This document shows positions 14,410 to 28,021 of a stretch of DNA of 64,000 nt, piece after piece (positions within the stretch are counted from its first letter, which is position 1; the number at the start of each line of letters is the position of its first letter). The DNA comes from Ooceraea biroi (lineage: Eukaryota > Arthropoda > Insecta > Hymenoptera > Formicidae), in the NCBI RefSeq assembly GCF_003672135.1, contig NC_039509.1, positions 2,790,001-2,854,000 of the forward strand, given 5' to 3'. The position numbers and the translations under genes were made by a program. The notes under the pieces were generated by a model. The model saw only the letters and a program-made list of their open reading frames with translations. It did no database searches and had not been told where the DNA came from.

Positions 14410-17400
14410 GCCGTGCTCGCTGGCGACGCTGGCCCACTCCCCGGAAAATCGCACTACTCCAATGCCGGAACGCTGGCTTTAAGGTGGACCGATTGTGAGT
14501 CGCTGTCCCGCGCAAAACCATTCGACGTTAAGCCGTTTTCCCACGGGCTACCACCCGGTGAGGCTGATTACTGTCGGATGCCCGGATACGACGGGGTCGC
14601 CCGCGTAACGTCGCCGCCCCATCGTTCCAACCGGCTCCAATCGCTATCCCCTCATCGAGGAAGAGCCGCAATGTAGAGCCCGCAATTTAGATCGAGCTCT
14701 TTGGCGCGCCGATCCTAACTACTTTAGATAGTTAGGTGCTACTTTCTTCTATTCTTTCTTTCTTTCACCATGACGTCAAAAACATCAGAGAAACGGGTGT
14801 GCCGGATTTGTTCTTCCTTTTGCTCGTAATGCCTCGTAAATTTTGCCGGACATAACGGCGGTCGTAGCTCTGGACACGTTACGCAATGGAACATTCTGTT
14901 CACCGTAATAAAAGACAATTAGGAAAATCGATAATGTAGCGAGCCAATAAATAATATGTAAGTTGTCGCCATTATCAATAATCGTGACTCAACAAGTGAA
15001 ATATAATCCCAGAAGATTGCTTAAAACTTTTATATATTGGCAATTTTATTATAATGGATATAAAAGACTCACATAGGGGAGAAAGAGAAAGAGAGTAGCT
15101 GTAATAGACGTAATATGCTTTCGCCTGAGACATAAGTGGACAGTAATATAACGGAGGACGTTTGAACTAATCCAACGTTGCTGCATCGCGTAATCGTCCG
15201 CGATAGCGATCTTAAATTTAATTCTACGATCTAAACGGTCGTTCGCGTGCACGCATACTTTCTTCGAGAAACACTTTAGTGGCACGTTCGCAGAACGCCT
15301 TTCGAGTCTCTCTCTTATGAGACATAACTTTTATCGATACACTCGATTCACCGAGCAATTAACTGCTGCGAGTCGGAAGAAACTATTTGGCATCGCATAA
15401 CTCGCGTGAAAATGAAATTGCATTATACCATTCATGGGAACGGGACTTATGCTCGCGTGTAGACATCGAAATCTTCCTTAATTAATCCACGACCGACCGA
15501 CTTTACGAGTCGGCGCTCATTTTCGACGACTCGCGCCCATAAATCTAGTTAAGTGACAAAATTCGTAGCGTGAAACGATGCACACACAAGGCGCCGCGAC
15601 GATTAGACTTTCTCTATGTGTCACGGATACGCACCCGCGCGCTATGTATCGTCGGCATCATGCATCGATGCTCGGTTAATTAAAAAATGGATTTGCAGCA
15701 CGCGAAGGAAGTTGTTAAAGATATTACGACGCCTTGCGATAATGGCGTTTGATGGTGCACACGTTGATGATCGTTCAGAAGGTGACGTGAAAATTTGCGT
15801 TTCGAAACGTCGCGTAAAGTAATCAACACGCCATTGTTGCCTTCTCAATCATTCCCATCAAGTTTTGCATAAGAGCATGTTTCGAGATGGATACTGATGG
15901 ACACGCGACAGAATCAACGGTCTGAACAACCGCATCGTTAATAGCGTAATTTCTCGATTTCATTCGACACCGCTCGATGTCGAAAGCAATGTTTTTCTCA
16001 GGCGCACAACACTGTATGTACGGTCTGATTCTAAGGTAATTTATCGAAACTTACAAAGATATATGCCGTTACCTTAAGTCATTCACGCGCGGCAACTTTT
16101 TATTAAAACCACTTTCATAATCGATCCACGGATACTTTGGCATTAAACGTAACTTTTACTTGTATCATTCCCAGGTGATACGTTATTAGCAACTAGGTGA
16201 ACCAATGTAATTCCTGGTAAATGTGTTTTGATGACGTCTTTGCAAAAGGTCTCACTTACACGATACCTTGTAACCTTCGAAAATAATTACTACGCAGGGA
16301 ATAAGCTACAGCGTTTCATATTAAATATACCGATCGTGTAATTACAGACCAGATGCAGCACGGCTCGCTTATTAAATAAATATTCATACAAGTCATCGCA
16401 AAGTTTTGCATGCTGCGAGCACACGTATTGTACAATAAACAATTGCATTAAATTTGTAACTTATACATTAATGTTATATTGTCGATTTTATTTAATAAAG
16501 ATGGACTCATTGCAAATTTATATAATAGAATTAAACTTTAACCTAATATGACCAAACTCTCTCAATTAAAATGTGCATGATAATGCACGTAAATAATTAT
16601 ATTACATATGATGTGGTAATCTTTGTTACTGTTTAGTTAATTATTAAAATTACAATTTATTTTGAATATTTACCATTATTCCCATAATTTATTCGTTAAT
16701 GCAGTTTTCTCTCAATATAATTACGAATACTTAGAGCATAATTAGTTAAATAAAAGATTAAAAATAAACTAGAGCACGAATTTAATATGTAATGTACGCT
16801 TTTCTACACACTGTACTTTGATAAACGAAAATAAAATATATACAAGTGAAAGAGAGAGTCGGATAGTTTCTTATCCAACAGTTTCTTCATGACACGGATC
16901 AGTAAAATATTTTATAACTAGTACAATGTTTTAAATGAGCCTACTCAGAATACCATTTGTCCAGAATGTATGCAATAAGTTGCTGCTGTTAACTTTTTTC
17001 GCAAACAAATTATTTCGATGATTAAACTGCGCTTTAATTTATTCCTGCGAGCAAGATGAAATACGTTTATTGATACAAAATGAAAACAACGGCTGAAACT
17101 TTTACCAGATAGAAGTATTAATAAAAAATTTATTACATAAAGTTACACTGTGTGCGCACACGATTACTAACCGCATTATCGCAAGTGCATTACGCGTAAT
17201 TATACCGTATGTAATTGCGTTACACGAGCAATGAGATAATAAAAAGAACCAATCAAATGCTAACGCATATAAAAATTCATGAATCCACAGTTCTCATCAG
17301 ATATGCTAGGCAGAAGTGTAACCCGCTACTTTCGGAGAAGATAAACTCTCAAGACGATCCGGAGACGTCTAAAAATCCCTTTCATCTTTTTCGTAGGTCG

Positions 17401-20400
17401 TAGACTTCATGATCTAAGGTGCAAATTATGTCTGTGTTTGAAGGGCGAGAGCAGTTGTGGGAGTGGAAGGAGCGTAACTAGAAAACGGCTTGACAAACAC
17501 CTTGAGCGAGAACATCTATCCATATATTCATGAGAGCTGCGGTCTGGCCGACTCCAAAGCCTTTCCCATTATTGCATAAGGTTACGCTCGCGGTCGGTGA
17601 AGCAGAAACGCGGACTACGCGAAAATCCTGCTGCCGACGACGTCTGCTCGCGCAGCGTAGCTTGTCGTAGCGCGTGAGAATCCGACGATCCACTTAGGGC
17701 GCATTTACGCCACCAACCCTTCGTCGGCGCATAAAGTTCAGGCGACTCGAGCCCGAAAAAAATATTTCGACGGAGATAAGGAGCCGCCAGTTGAAAGTTT
17801 GCGTCGCACGCAAGACAGCTTTTCGCAAAATCAATTTGCATTTACGTAGATGAAAGGCTGCCTCGCGAAAAAAAGGGAAAGGAAAAATACCGCGCTCGTT
17901 AAATTAACGATGTCTATTCCGCGCTTCTGATGAACTTTGACGGGGGAAAGGTACACTCTAGATGCAGACATTTAAGTTGACATTAGGCACAGGTGTTTAT
18001 GTGCAAAGGATTAATTTGCGCATGAAGTCGAAAGCGAATTTCGTTGGCTCACGAGGGGATCTCCCGAGCGAAATTAGTGGCGGAAAATGCGCGATGTGTC
18101 GAAATTTATATAACTGCGGCCTTATGAATATCGGGAGATCGGTAGAAAGTATACGAGATCGCCGATCGCCACCTTCAATAAGAGAGCATGTATCGTGTGC
18201 ATTACATCCGGCAGTAAACATAATCGGAGCTAGCTTACTTCGCGTGGTTCCGTATACGTAATCCGGAGTCACTACAATCGGTCGAGGAGAAATGGAAGAA
18301 AAAAAAGGCTAAAGTTTTCACCGCACTGATCTGATATTCCTATAGTGGGAAAGCTCAACCGCTTCCTGATATTATTCCTATTGCAGGAAGACTTTCGAGC
18401 AAATAGTATCGCAATTAAAATCAAGCGGCTCGTACACGTAATTCAGAACGTAATAATAATTCAGACAGATGTGCTTATGACACAATGACTACGCGGAGAC
18501 GCTTAACATGGAAAAAAACTACCTAATGTGCTCTAAGTACACGTATTATGCATAGCGAAGCATGAACCAACAGGATTTGTCCGCGAGAAAAATTGTATAC
18601 CATTCAAGTGAATCAAATCGTTGTTTAACTTTAATGTATGAAATGCGCGATTAATGATTAATGTAAGCGAGTATTAAATTTATTATGCACGTACGTTAGG
18701 ACATGTCATATAACATTGACGTCCCTAATCAAAACTTGACGACACGTGACATCACGATGAATGTTAACCGATTTACACGCGTTCGTCGTCGGCGCTCGAT
18801 GAAAACGTGCGGATAGCCGGTTTACAGCAGGAATGACCGCAGAAAATTAGCCATCTCGGCACCAGCGCGTGTCATTAGTTTCAAATTCAATGAATGAGAC
18901 TGCGGCATCAGCAATTAATGGATTGCCGTCACGCACGCTCGCGCGGCTGTCAATTAGCTAGAATTGACATTTCATCTAATTAATACTCACCGCTGCATTC
19001 TTCGATATCGAATTCTTTTTTTTGTTATCACTCAGAGCTCGGCATACAGATAACAAACGCCTTTGCATTTTTAAGAGTATCAGTCGAATGCAAATCCTGC
19101 AGCGAACAATCAAGGAAAGCAATTTCAATGGGGCGCTATCGAGGGATAGCTCGCGATAGCTCGCAGATAATAAAACTCTCGAATGGGGAGGAAGTCAACG
19201 CATCCGATGCGCCCAAAATCGTCGATTGTCGGATTTTGGGATCGTGTTGAAAAGCAGCAGCGCGAGCAGATTGTGGTCTCTGGCGAATCACTATAAATTC
19301 ATCGAAAACAATTTAATCTCCAGGTATAGGTCAAATGAAAACTATCGCATACATCGTTCACCCGATTTTCGGGCGCAGGTTTCGATCAAAGGCCAATCGA
19401 GAGCGCGGGAATGGCCAGCCTCTCGAAACACACTTCTATCCGGCTCTCTAGAAGTCAAATCAATATTTTCGGATTCAAATATGGAAATCCAAATTCAGAT
19501 GTATGGAAATGTATTCGTGCCGATAACCCTGATAAACCATGGATACGCGAGTATTCTAATACCTTTCCGAACCGACCGAGATCGAGGTACAAAGTCATTT
19601 CGAGATTAACTACACCCGTGGGAGCTACGTGTGATAAACCAAAAATCGTGCCACCGTTATATAGCGAGCGAAACCGGCGTTTCTACATTCGCCGCGGAAA
19701 GCACTTCCGGCGTACGAGAATTTTATCCGGCCGCGTTAACGAGTTCCAACAACTTCCTATTAAAGCGGCAGTGGTAGCGGCCAACGTCTTCAAATCATCC
19801 TTTTTAATTTCACGGCCGGTGACGGTGGCTATCTTCTTCTTGGCAACAAATGTCGTGCGGCACACGAAACTGCAGAAAAGAGATAACACGCTGGTTGAAC
19901 GTGCTATGAGCATGGAAATGGGGCGAGTATATTAAATTCGGAGAAGTTGAAGCTAAATGCGACTGTTCCAATGCATCCGTATACTCGAATTGTCGAGAGA
20001 AGAAGGCAACTAAGAAAAGGTACTTCCGTGTCGTCGAAAAATTTCTTTATGTCTTTCCCTTTTATCTCTCGAGTTAATCAAGTTCTTAATATTGATAAAG
20101 CTCTTGTAAACCACAAAAGCTACAAGAAGAAGCATGTAAGATCAAATTGATTAAAGATATCGAGATAAGATATAGACATAAAATTTGCCGCATGATTTTA
20201 ATATATGGATTCAATTTATGATTAAAAGCTCGTGTGTGTAATAATAACGCGGTATAAAGCAGCATAATATAAATCTAAAAAAATTAAAATTGCATTTAAG
20301 GGATGCAAAAATGCCTTTTTCATCTTGAAAAACATGAAAAAATTCGTATTTTTATAACGTGTATTTTAAAAAATTCTACAAAAATGTTTCTTCCTATAAT

Positions 20401-20840
20401 AACATAAATAGTCTATAAACAATACAAACACACAATTGCATAATCAGTAATCGATCTTAAAATATATTAAACTCAGCATTTTATAAACGACATATTTTAA
20501 ATTTGAATTTTATAAATAACATATTTTATATTAACCGAGAGACTTGTTTACTTACATCCATTACTACGCGTCTGAGCAAAATTCAATATCACGCGAGCAC
20601 ATCGAATAACGCCGATTTTTTCCGCTTTTCGTTGCAGAAATGCGTTTCTATCTAGGATCAAATCGACTCGAAAACACGATAAGACATCAAGAAGAAACAA
20701 AGAGAAAACAGACGCGAAGACAAAGGCAAACGGAGGAAAGAGTCGCCTACGATGCCGGCGTTGTCTTCCTTTCCTCCTGTTGGCTTCCTACCCGCCGACA
20801 ATTTCATCGGCACGCTCGAGTTGGCCAGCGGACAGAGCGT
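14410..20840. other. Intergenic region between divergent cuticle paralogues
   Basis: This stretch of about 6.4 kb separates two head-to-head Vajk-like promoters. I see no supportable gene. The longest frames (for example 19411-19935) lack recognisable motifs or splice context. The sides near 14.2-14.7 kb, 17.5-17.8 kb and 19.2-19.9 kb are more GC-rich, while the middle (16.4-17.2 kb) is very AT-rich. By position it is the likely place for shared epidermal regulatory elements; that is inference. Confidence 0.45.
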
Positions 20841-20849
20841 TGCGTCCCC

Positions 20850-20856
20850 TATAAAA
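20850..20856 (+). promoter_or_regulatory. TATA box of Vajk-like copy 2
   Basis: TATAAAA on the plus strand. The initiator-like CAGTGTGC at about 20880 is 30 bases downstream, matching the arrangement at the minus-strand paralogue. This places transcription start downstream of the in-frame ATG at 20870 and supports the ATG at 20903 as the true start. Confidence 0.75.
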
Positions 20857-20902
20857 GCGAGGGTAGACCATGGCGATGCCAGTGTGCTCACTGCCGACCA
20901 AC

Positions 20903-22336
20903 ATGAACAGCACCGACAAGCTGAAAGTGAGTAGCTCCTGTAAGATAGCCGCTCGAATCACCGCTTGTAAAAGTATGAGCCGCATTCGGCCCGAGTCGTG
21001 CGACGCGTCGCAAACGCAGTCTTTAATTTCTGAGCGATGTCACTTTACTCGCTAGATATGTAATAAAAGACTTGAGAAGCAAAATTTCGACTTGCAGATC
21101 TCCGTGTCACGCACAAACACCGAAATCGTTAACGTTCCCTTGAATGTTCTTCCCTTTCGGAAACATTATCGGGGCGTAAATAACGTTACATTTGCGAAAA
21201 CTTTAACGAGATCACATGCAATTACGTCGGCACATAATTTTCTTGCAATCGTTTTGTTTTGTATCCAAATTTGTCGACAGTTTAAGAGTTACTTTGAGAA
21301 TACTCTTTCCAACTCGATAATTTTTCAAAAAGCGATCAATTCTCTTGCTCAATTCTATTATAGTAATATTATGTCAATATTAACAACAATCATATATAAA
21401 ACAACTTAAATTATCTTATTTTAAAAATCACAGCTCGGTAATCTTGAGTCCAAATCACTGATGCAACACGACGATGTGAAATCTTTCATTACATTAAGTC
21501 TTGTACAGTTTAAGTTTAGTCTTACAAAAGACTAACAGCGGGCAAAGCAAATTGCAAGGAAACTCATACATCCGCGCATGCTACGCATGCGTGTATTCAC
21601 GCTCCTAAATATTAAATTCGCGCTTTTTGTATATTCAAAAATAATTATCTATTTCTTTCTCTCACAGGTGATACTCCTATGCGGCCTAGTGTTATCGGTC
21701 GTAGCTGAGGAGAAGAAGAAGGAAGTCGAGGCCAGCGCCGAGCCCAAGAATGACGAGAAGTCGAAGCGTGGACTGGAGCTGAGTCTGGGCGATCACGGCG
21801 GTTTCGGAGGCGATTTTGGCGGTGGATTTGGCGGTGGATTTGGCGGTGGCCTGGGCGGCGGCCACGAGATAATCTCCACTGAGCACATCAAAGCGGTGAC
21901 AGTCACGAAGCACGTGCCAGTACCGCACCCGTATCCGGTGGAGGTCACCAAACACGTGCCCTACCCGGTGAAGATACCGATCAAAGTGCCCGTCGACCGC
22001 CCGTACCCCGTCCATGTGCCGCAACCTTACCCGGTGGAGGTCACGAAGCACGTGCCCTACACGGTTGAGAAGCCGGTGCCCTACCCGGTGAAGGTACCCG
22101 TAAAGGTGCCCATCAAAGTGCCCTACACGGTCAAGGTGCCGGTCAAGGTTCCAGTTGAGGTACCCAAACCAGTGCCCTACCCCGTCAAGGTACCGGTAGT
22201 CGTCAAGGAGCCCTACCCCGTGCTCATTAAGGGTCACGACGACGGTGGCTACGGTGGCGGCGGCTTTGGTGGCGGCGACTTAGACGGATTCGGCGGCCAT
22301 GACTTCGGCGGCGATTTCGGCGGATTCGGTCACTGA
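20903..22336 (+). CDS. Vajk-like secreted cuticle protein, copy 2 (2 exons)
   Basis: Coding exons are 20903-20926 (MNSTDKLK) and 21668-22336, joined in phase 0 across a 741-bp intron (donor GTGAGT, acceptor TCTCACAG), giving about 230 residues. The join creates a signal peptide (KVILLCGLVLSVVAE). After an acidic/lysine-rich stretch comes KSKRGLELSLG, identical to copy 1. A Gly-rich segment follows, then about 125 residues of VPV/YPV/KVPV repeats interspersed with TKHVPYPV-type units, and a Gly-rich C-terminus. Expected role: secreted structural protein of the cuticle. Without exon 1, the long frame would start at 21578 inside the intron with a sequence unlike the paralogue, so that start is rejected. 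Homology to copy 1 is clear from the shared exon structure, the KSKRGLELSLG block and the repeat type. Assignment to Vajk rests on composition and repeat pattern. Confidence 0.8.
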
Positions 22337-22569
22337 GACAAAGCTACCGCGAAAGGGAGCGAGGACCCGTGATTCTCCCCCTTTGCTTGACGGTAAACAG
22401 CTCGCAGCGCGAGACCAACAGTTCTTTTCGAGAGACCGATCGCCGACAGGAGCGACCGGTGGAGCGATCATTACGTTGCTCCGATAGGAATCGACAGCGA
22501 TGCACCAATATTGTATTCATTGCGATCCTATCCTCGAATTGTACTATACACCCTGTAAATTTAAACTCG

Positions 22570-22575
22570 AATAAA
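22570..22575 (+). terminator. Poly(A) signal of Vajk-like copy 2
   Basis: AATAAA about 235 bases after the stop codon of the plus-strand Vajk-like gene, followed by a T-rich tract. Confidence 0.6.
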
Positions 22576-22599
22576 GTATTTTTTTTACGTAACAACTGC

Positions 22600-25500
22600 T
22601 CTTACGAAACGCTAGAATGACGTCGAGAGAGCAGGAGGGGAGCTGGTAGGTTTTGTTGCGACTGCAACGGCGGCGGTGAGTATTAGTCCGACACGTTTTG
22701 CGATTATGAGGAATTGCGGGGAGACTTTCACTCGTTGATATTACGCGAGTTGCGTACCAGGAGAGGTACACTTGTTTCACCGTAACAGGTATATGTGCCA
22801 CTAGAAAAACATGTGCTTCTCGTAGAGATCGTTAAAGTAAACGGCACTCTTAGCACTTCAGACGTTTCACATGCTGCATGCTGGGGACGTCGGAGGGGAA
22901 CGCGAGGCGTAAATGTCAGAGTATGCGAAAATCACGCGGCGGGAGATATCCGCGAATATCCTCTCGCCTCTCTCTTTAGACGCGGGAGATTAATCTCACG
23001 GCACTTTCGACACCACGCATCACGCGCTGCCGTGCGCGACGTATGCGCTGCTTGCGCCACAAGGATTCGGCTTGACGTGATCACGTCGTTAAGCCGTCAA
23101 TTGCGTCGTTTGATTTTTCCGCACTGCAACGGCCGCTCGGCGATCATTCCCTCGAAACGCGCTGAGAAGCGTGTAAAAATCGGAAATCGGGCTGTGTTGC
23201 CGAACCGCGCGATTTCGAAACGTCCGCTTACGCACGGCGTTTACGACACACGCACACGATATTATCGGAATTTATGAGCAAAAATCTACATACGAACGTT
23301 GCACCTTGGTTGCCTTGCGTGTAAGTTCGGTCTAATTATGTGTAACATGTTCCGAGGGAACTATGTACCTACTTTTTTTTCCTTTCAGTTCCACTACATG
23401 CAACTTTATTTAATGCGAACTAACACGGGAGCGCTCAAATAATCGTTTTCAATATACACGCGTCATCGAGAGCTAACCATTAATTGTGAAGCACCAAGCC
23501 TCTCATTTTACTCGATTGCATTTAATATCATATATTTTATCGACAGATCATAAATGCTTGCTGAAAGATTTGAGGGGACTTTGCGTGAATGATAGTTGTA
23601 CATGCGGTGAATTCAAACGATAAACATAAACTGTAATTGCAACTGTAAATCAACTGCGCTATAGGAAACCTTGCCATCTTATGTTCCTCGGTCTGATCGA
23701 GCGATCGCCGATCCGGCGTCGTATGGAATTGATAGACTTCCTCGCATTCTCTCTTTTCACGTAAGTACCGCACGCACGCGAATAATGTCGTCATCCTACT
23801 CGCTTTCGTTTCCAGGTCTGCATCAGGCCTTTCGTACTTTCTTTCCCGTATTACGCGACACAACGCACCACCCGATGCAGCGTTCATCTCGTAGCCATAT
23901 GACTAGGTGATAGGACGCAAGCCTAATTGCCTCCCACGGTTATAGACCTGTGTACATACTTGGCTATACAAGTTCAGCTACATAGATCTTAGGTGTCATT
24001 ATGCGGGACCTATTCTGCGGTGGCGTGATTCCTGCCGACGATAGGATGCCTCGTTAATACGTGGTTACCGCGTAAACCGAGTCGGCCCAGAAGAGACCAC
24101 GAGCCACACGAGAGACATTCACCGTCAACGTCGTCGTCGTCGTCGCGGCTCGTTTTCTCCTCCTTTTTCCTGGCGCTTTACTTTCGTCGTCGTTCCGATA
24201 CCGTATGATCGGATAACAGCATCGTTTCGCCACACCCTAGACTCATTTCCGCGTGCTGAGTCCGCTTCCGCTGCGTGCGCATGCTGTGCCATGCTAGAAA
24301 CTGAAAGCAGCGAGAGCGTAAGAGCGATCTTACAAAATCCACAAAAGATCGCTCCAGGGACCGTCACGCCCGCATACGTTACGTATGCGTCGAGAAATCG
24401 CATTTCGGCGAAATTACGTCGAGCTGCGGTACGTCTTTGTTTAGGTGTCGCAACGAGGGAGACTTTCATTACATGGGTGAGCCATACTTTATTGTATTGC
24501 ACCGTGACGATCGTGAGAATCAATTGGTCACGGAAGAACGCGGCAATACCGTTCAATATCGCGCTGCGATCGATTAACGGGACGTGAAAATCGACAAACA
24601 TCCTTCGCGAGACTGGCAGGCGTCGAGTGAAGCCTCGACTAAATTTATCTTCCCACGAATGTGCACAAGTGTTACAGGCTGATCAAGACGCGCGGTCGGC
24701 GGATGAGTAAATCTCGCGTTATCTAACACGTTGCACGCCAGGTAATCGTAGTTAATGGATGAGGAAGTTCGCGCGTAAAGGAGAGAGCTTTCTTCGATCA
24801 GTCGCGAATCGCACGTGCATTCGTCCGTGCGTTTGCCAATAGAATGAACGTGGCGCGTATTAGATTTATGAACATCCAGGTTAATCGATGCGGATTATAT
24901 AATAAGTGTATACAAATGCATAGTGATTATGTCGTTTCGTTTAGCTCTGTGATGCAATCCTCTTGAACAGGCAGCGGACCATTCAAGAAAAGCGCGTGAA
25001 TGTTCCTTCAGTATTTCAGGAGATTGTACTGGTTCTAATGGTAATCATACGTTCTCTGCGCAAATGTGTGTAGATAAGTGAATCAATCAAACTATTACAT
25101 TAGCTCCTTTTGAGCTGTCAATATGAAAACCACTCGACAACGATTCATTATATTCGAAATGCGCTTAACATAATCGACTTGCCTTTAGCCGCATCCCCTG
25201 CGAGTAGTACGGTGTCATAAAGTGACACTAACCGTTTCCTTATTGTGACAGGCGCACATCACAATAAAGCGAAATACATGTACATTGTACAATGTAATTG
25301 GTGCACAATCGCGATTTCCAACGTGATTTTACGCGAGCGTGAGCCTCGACTATCTTTCTTTTTGTTCTTTACAGACGTTTGTTGCGCGCGAATATGTACT
25401 GTTAATAAGATTCCAGACGGCGATCTTATCATACCCAATTAGAGAAATCTCGAGGGTGGAGGAGCGACGCGGCTGGCTGAGGCAGAAAACGATGGTCGTT

Positions 25501-26530
25501 GCGCTCTGTATGCACTTTCGCGACTACCATATTTCCGTAGCTCTCCGTGAAAAATGCGTTACGTAGACGTGACGATATTTGAGCGTGACGACAGGTATTA
25601 GCAAGCGCACAATTCTTCGGTTAAATCTTCTGATTCTGATAAATCTCAAAATATCTAATTTACCGTGTTACGTATACATTATATCTATAATGAGAAAATA
25701 TATTGACCTGGAATCCAAAAATTGAAAAAATATGCAACGTTTCCTTTACATCTTCATGGAACCATAAAATGCGTTCGACATGTTCTGTCGACGCGAAAGA
25801 AGCGACAGAATTCTTTCTACCATGTCATGTACGCCAATGGTTCCGCTTGTTTGCGCGGAGAAATGATCGTCGACGTATATAACGTTAATATTGATATTGT
25901 CAACAAGGTTTGAAGTTTGCGTTCTATTAGCAAGTGTGCGCCTGCACAGAAAAGCAACTAGAATCAAAATTTGCGAAAGAAATTTCGAGATATTAATCGG
26001 AGAAGTAGAAACAAATGAGTGTCGAATGTAGTTTATCTTTCGTAATAACTGGATAATTTCAATGGAAATTTAATTAGTAAAAGTGCTGCTCGCGCGAAGC
26101 TATTAATAAATGCGAGAGGGCCACTTGTTTTATCTTATAATAAGATTATACAGTGATTACAATTTTCATATAATTTTCATATAATTTTATTTCATTACTT
26201 GATGATCGTACGTTTCACAGAATAAAAGTGCAATAAAAATTCCCAGGAGAACATAATTAATTAATATTGTATAATAACTGAAGATTATTTTCCGTAATGA
26301 ATTCACTTAATTAAATAATTATGCAACCACCGACACATCGCATTTTATTACAGAAATTCAATCACTCTCTATTTTTTATTGTTTCTTGTTAATTATTGTC
26401 GCAGGTCTCTGGTGTGCGTGAATATTAATTTCGCAACAAAACATCGTATCTTGATCAATCTAAAGTTGAATATAAATACGTATGTAATAAATATGTTTCC
26501 CTTCACAATATAAATTGCATACATTTTCTG
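22600..26530. other. Intergenic region without supportable genes
   Basis: GC-richer at 22.6-24.9 kb and AT-rich afterwards. Frames such as 24125-24601 (minus) are low-complexity at one end (a GTC/CGT trinucleotide run at about 24,128-24,146) and show no family motif. I see no gene, RNA or mobile element that I can name here. Confidence 0.45.
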
Positions 26531-26539
26531 CAAAAAATA

Positions 26540-27480
26540 TATATGGGTCATTCCACGTCAAATCGGCCACCCCCCCTGCCTAAATTTGTATTGAAGCAAA
26601 TCTAACTTACATATACAAATATACAAATTTTTCATGTAATAATAAAACAACACAAGTTTTTATTTTGAAAATTGTAACATTATTTCATGTATATCTTTCT
26701 TGCAATAAATTGCATATAGAAATAAATAATATCTCAGTATATCATTACATACAATTAGAAGTAGTTGATCATGGCTAAAATGGGCACTAATTCTTGTACG
26801 TGCGAAATGGTAATAAATTTGAGGTCAGCCAAGCGGCCAAGTAAATTGCCGCACTATCGATCCGAAATACGGAGGTAATAACCCTAAAGACTTGAAAAGA
26901 GTGGACTATAATAAATTGATATAATTGGACTGTTCTAATTGGCTCGCGTTTCAAGGTAATCTGTGATATTTTTGCATACCTCTATCGAAGTTGTGGCAGT
27001 TAAATCTGCCAAACTTAGGAAATCGATGACTCTTCTGCAAATGTTCGATTTATTATACGTGAATAGATATGCGTCATTATACCCATTAAAAAGCATTTAT
27101 CAGAAGATTTAACATTCAATACTTTGTCATCTGTCTTCGGGAGAAATTAATTAAGATTTTTATTCTAAGACTTTTATCTTTATCCATCATACAGAGTGTA
27201 ACTTTGCAGAAATTGCTCCAAGTGACCACCTTCGGTTCGAATGCAAGGTTTTAAACGTTTTACCATTGACATTAAAAGAAGGTCAATTTGTCAAAAGAAT
27301 TATTGGAAGACAGACCTTGAGCAATTTCTGAGCAACGGCAAGTGAACAACTGATACAATACAAAACCAGCTGTAACTCGGAAACAAGGTCGATAGGACAA
27401 ACGTTTATATGAACATTTTTCTTATTTTAGTATCCTGAATCCATCAGTGAAGTAATGCCCACATATTCTGTTGCATTCTA
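26540..27480 (-). mobile_element. Mariner-like transposon remnant (decayed)
   Basis: The clearest piece is 27272-27180 on the minus strand, a 30-residue open tail ending in a stop. It contains CIRTEGGHLEQFL, which resembles the GGHFEHLL-type C-terminus of mariner-like transposases common in ant genomes. The DNA to about 27,480 (the 'AACTCGGAAACAAGGTCGATAGGACAAACG' type of sequence, positions 27,375-27,405) also looks like this element class. No intact transposase frame is present. The left limit near 26,540, with a GGTCATTCCACGTCAAATCG motif, is a guess from its resemblance to insect repeat ends. The element is inactive as seen. Confidence 0.45.
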
Positions 27481-28021
27481 TATATACTTTATTATCGATG
27501 TATAATAAATCAACATTATCATCACATACAGAACACGTTCCTACAGATAAAATGTCATTAATAAGTACGTTAAAGAATCAATTCATTTAATCGATCAGTA
27601 GTCCTTGTGTCGTGCAGATTATCTTGTCAAGTTATCAGTAAGCAAAATATTCTCACGTGTATATATAATAACATTCAACTGTGTTGAAACTCGTCAAGAT
27701 TTCTCAGAAAACATATATATTATCTATTCGTTGGTTAATATTAAAAATATATATATATCTCACATATACTAAAAATTGATAAATATTTTCTGTTATTTGC
27801 TGTAGAAGCTGTCAATATATTGTTCGTATTATTTTCAATTTTTATTTGACTTACAATATAACCATTATAATTCGAAAACTGGAATATTACCATGATGTAT
27901 AGAATCTTATCGTAGTGTATTGTAGCTTATCGTGATTGCTTAATCATACCGGTCGAACATATCTACCGGATTCAACGTTAACCACGAACCACAACTGCAC
28001 ATTTAAGCTGTCCATTTAATC

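Noticed and set aside
19411..19935. 174-residue plus-strand frame
   Set aside because: No recognisable domain or signal peptide and no promoter or splice context. It is overlapped by other open frames, so it looks like chance in GC-richer DNA.
21578..21667. In-frame ATG at 21578 as the start of Vajk-like copy 2
   Set aside because: These bases are intronic, ending in a good acceptor (TCTCACAG). The TATA box and first exon at 20850-20926 give a signal peptide matching the paralogue's plan.
21692..22237. 181-residue minus-strand frame opposite Vajk-like copy 2
   Set aside because: Antisense shadow for the same reason. Its resemblance to the shadow at 13133 only reflects homology of the true genes.
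24125..24601. 158-residue minus-strand frame
   Set aside because: Its C-terminus is a trinucleotide repeat (poly-Arg), the rest shows no family motif, and an overlapping plus-strand frame of similar quality exists.
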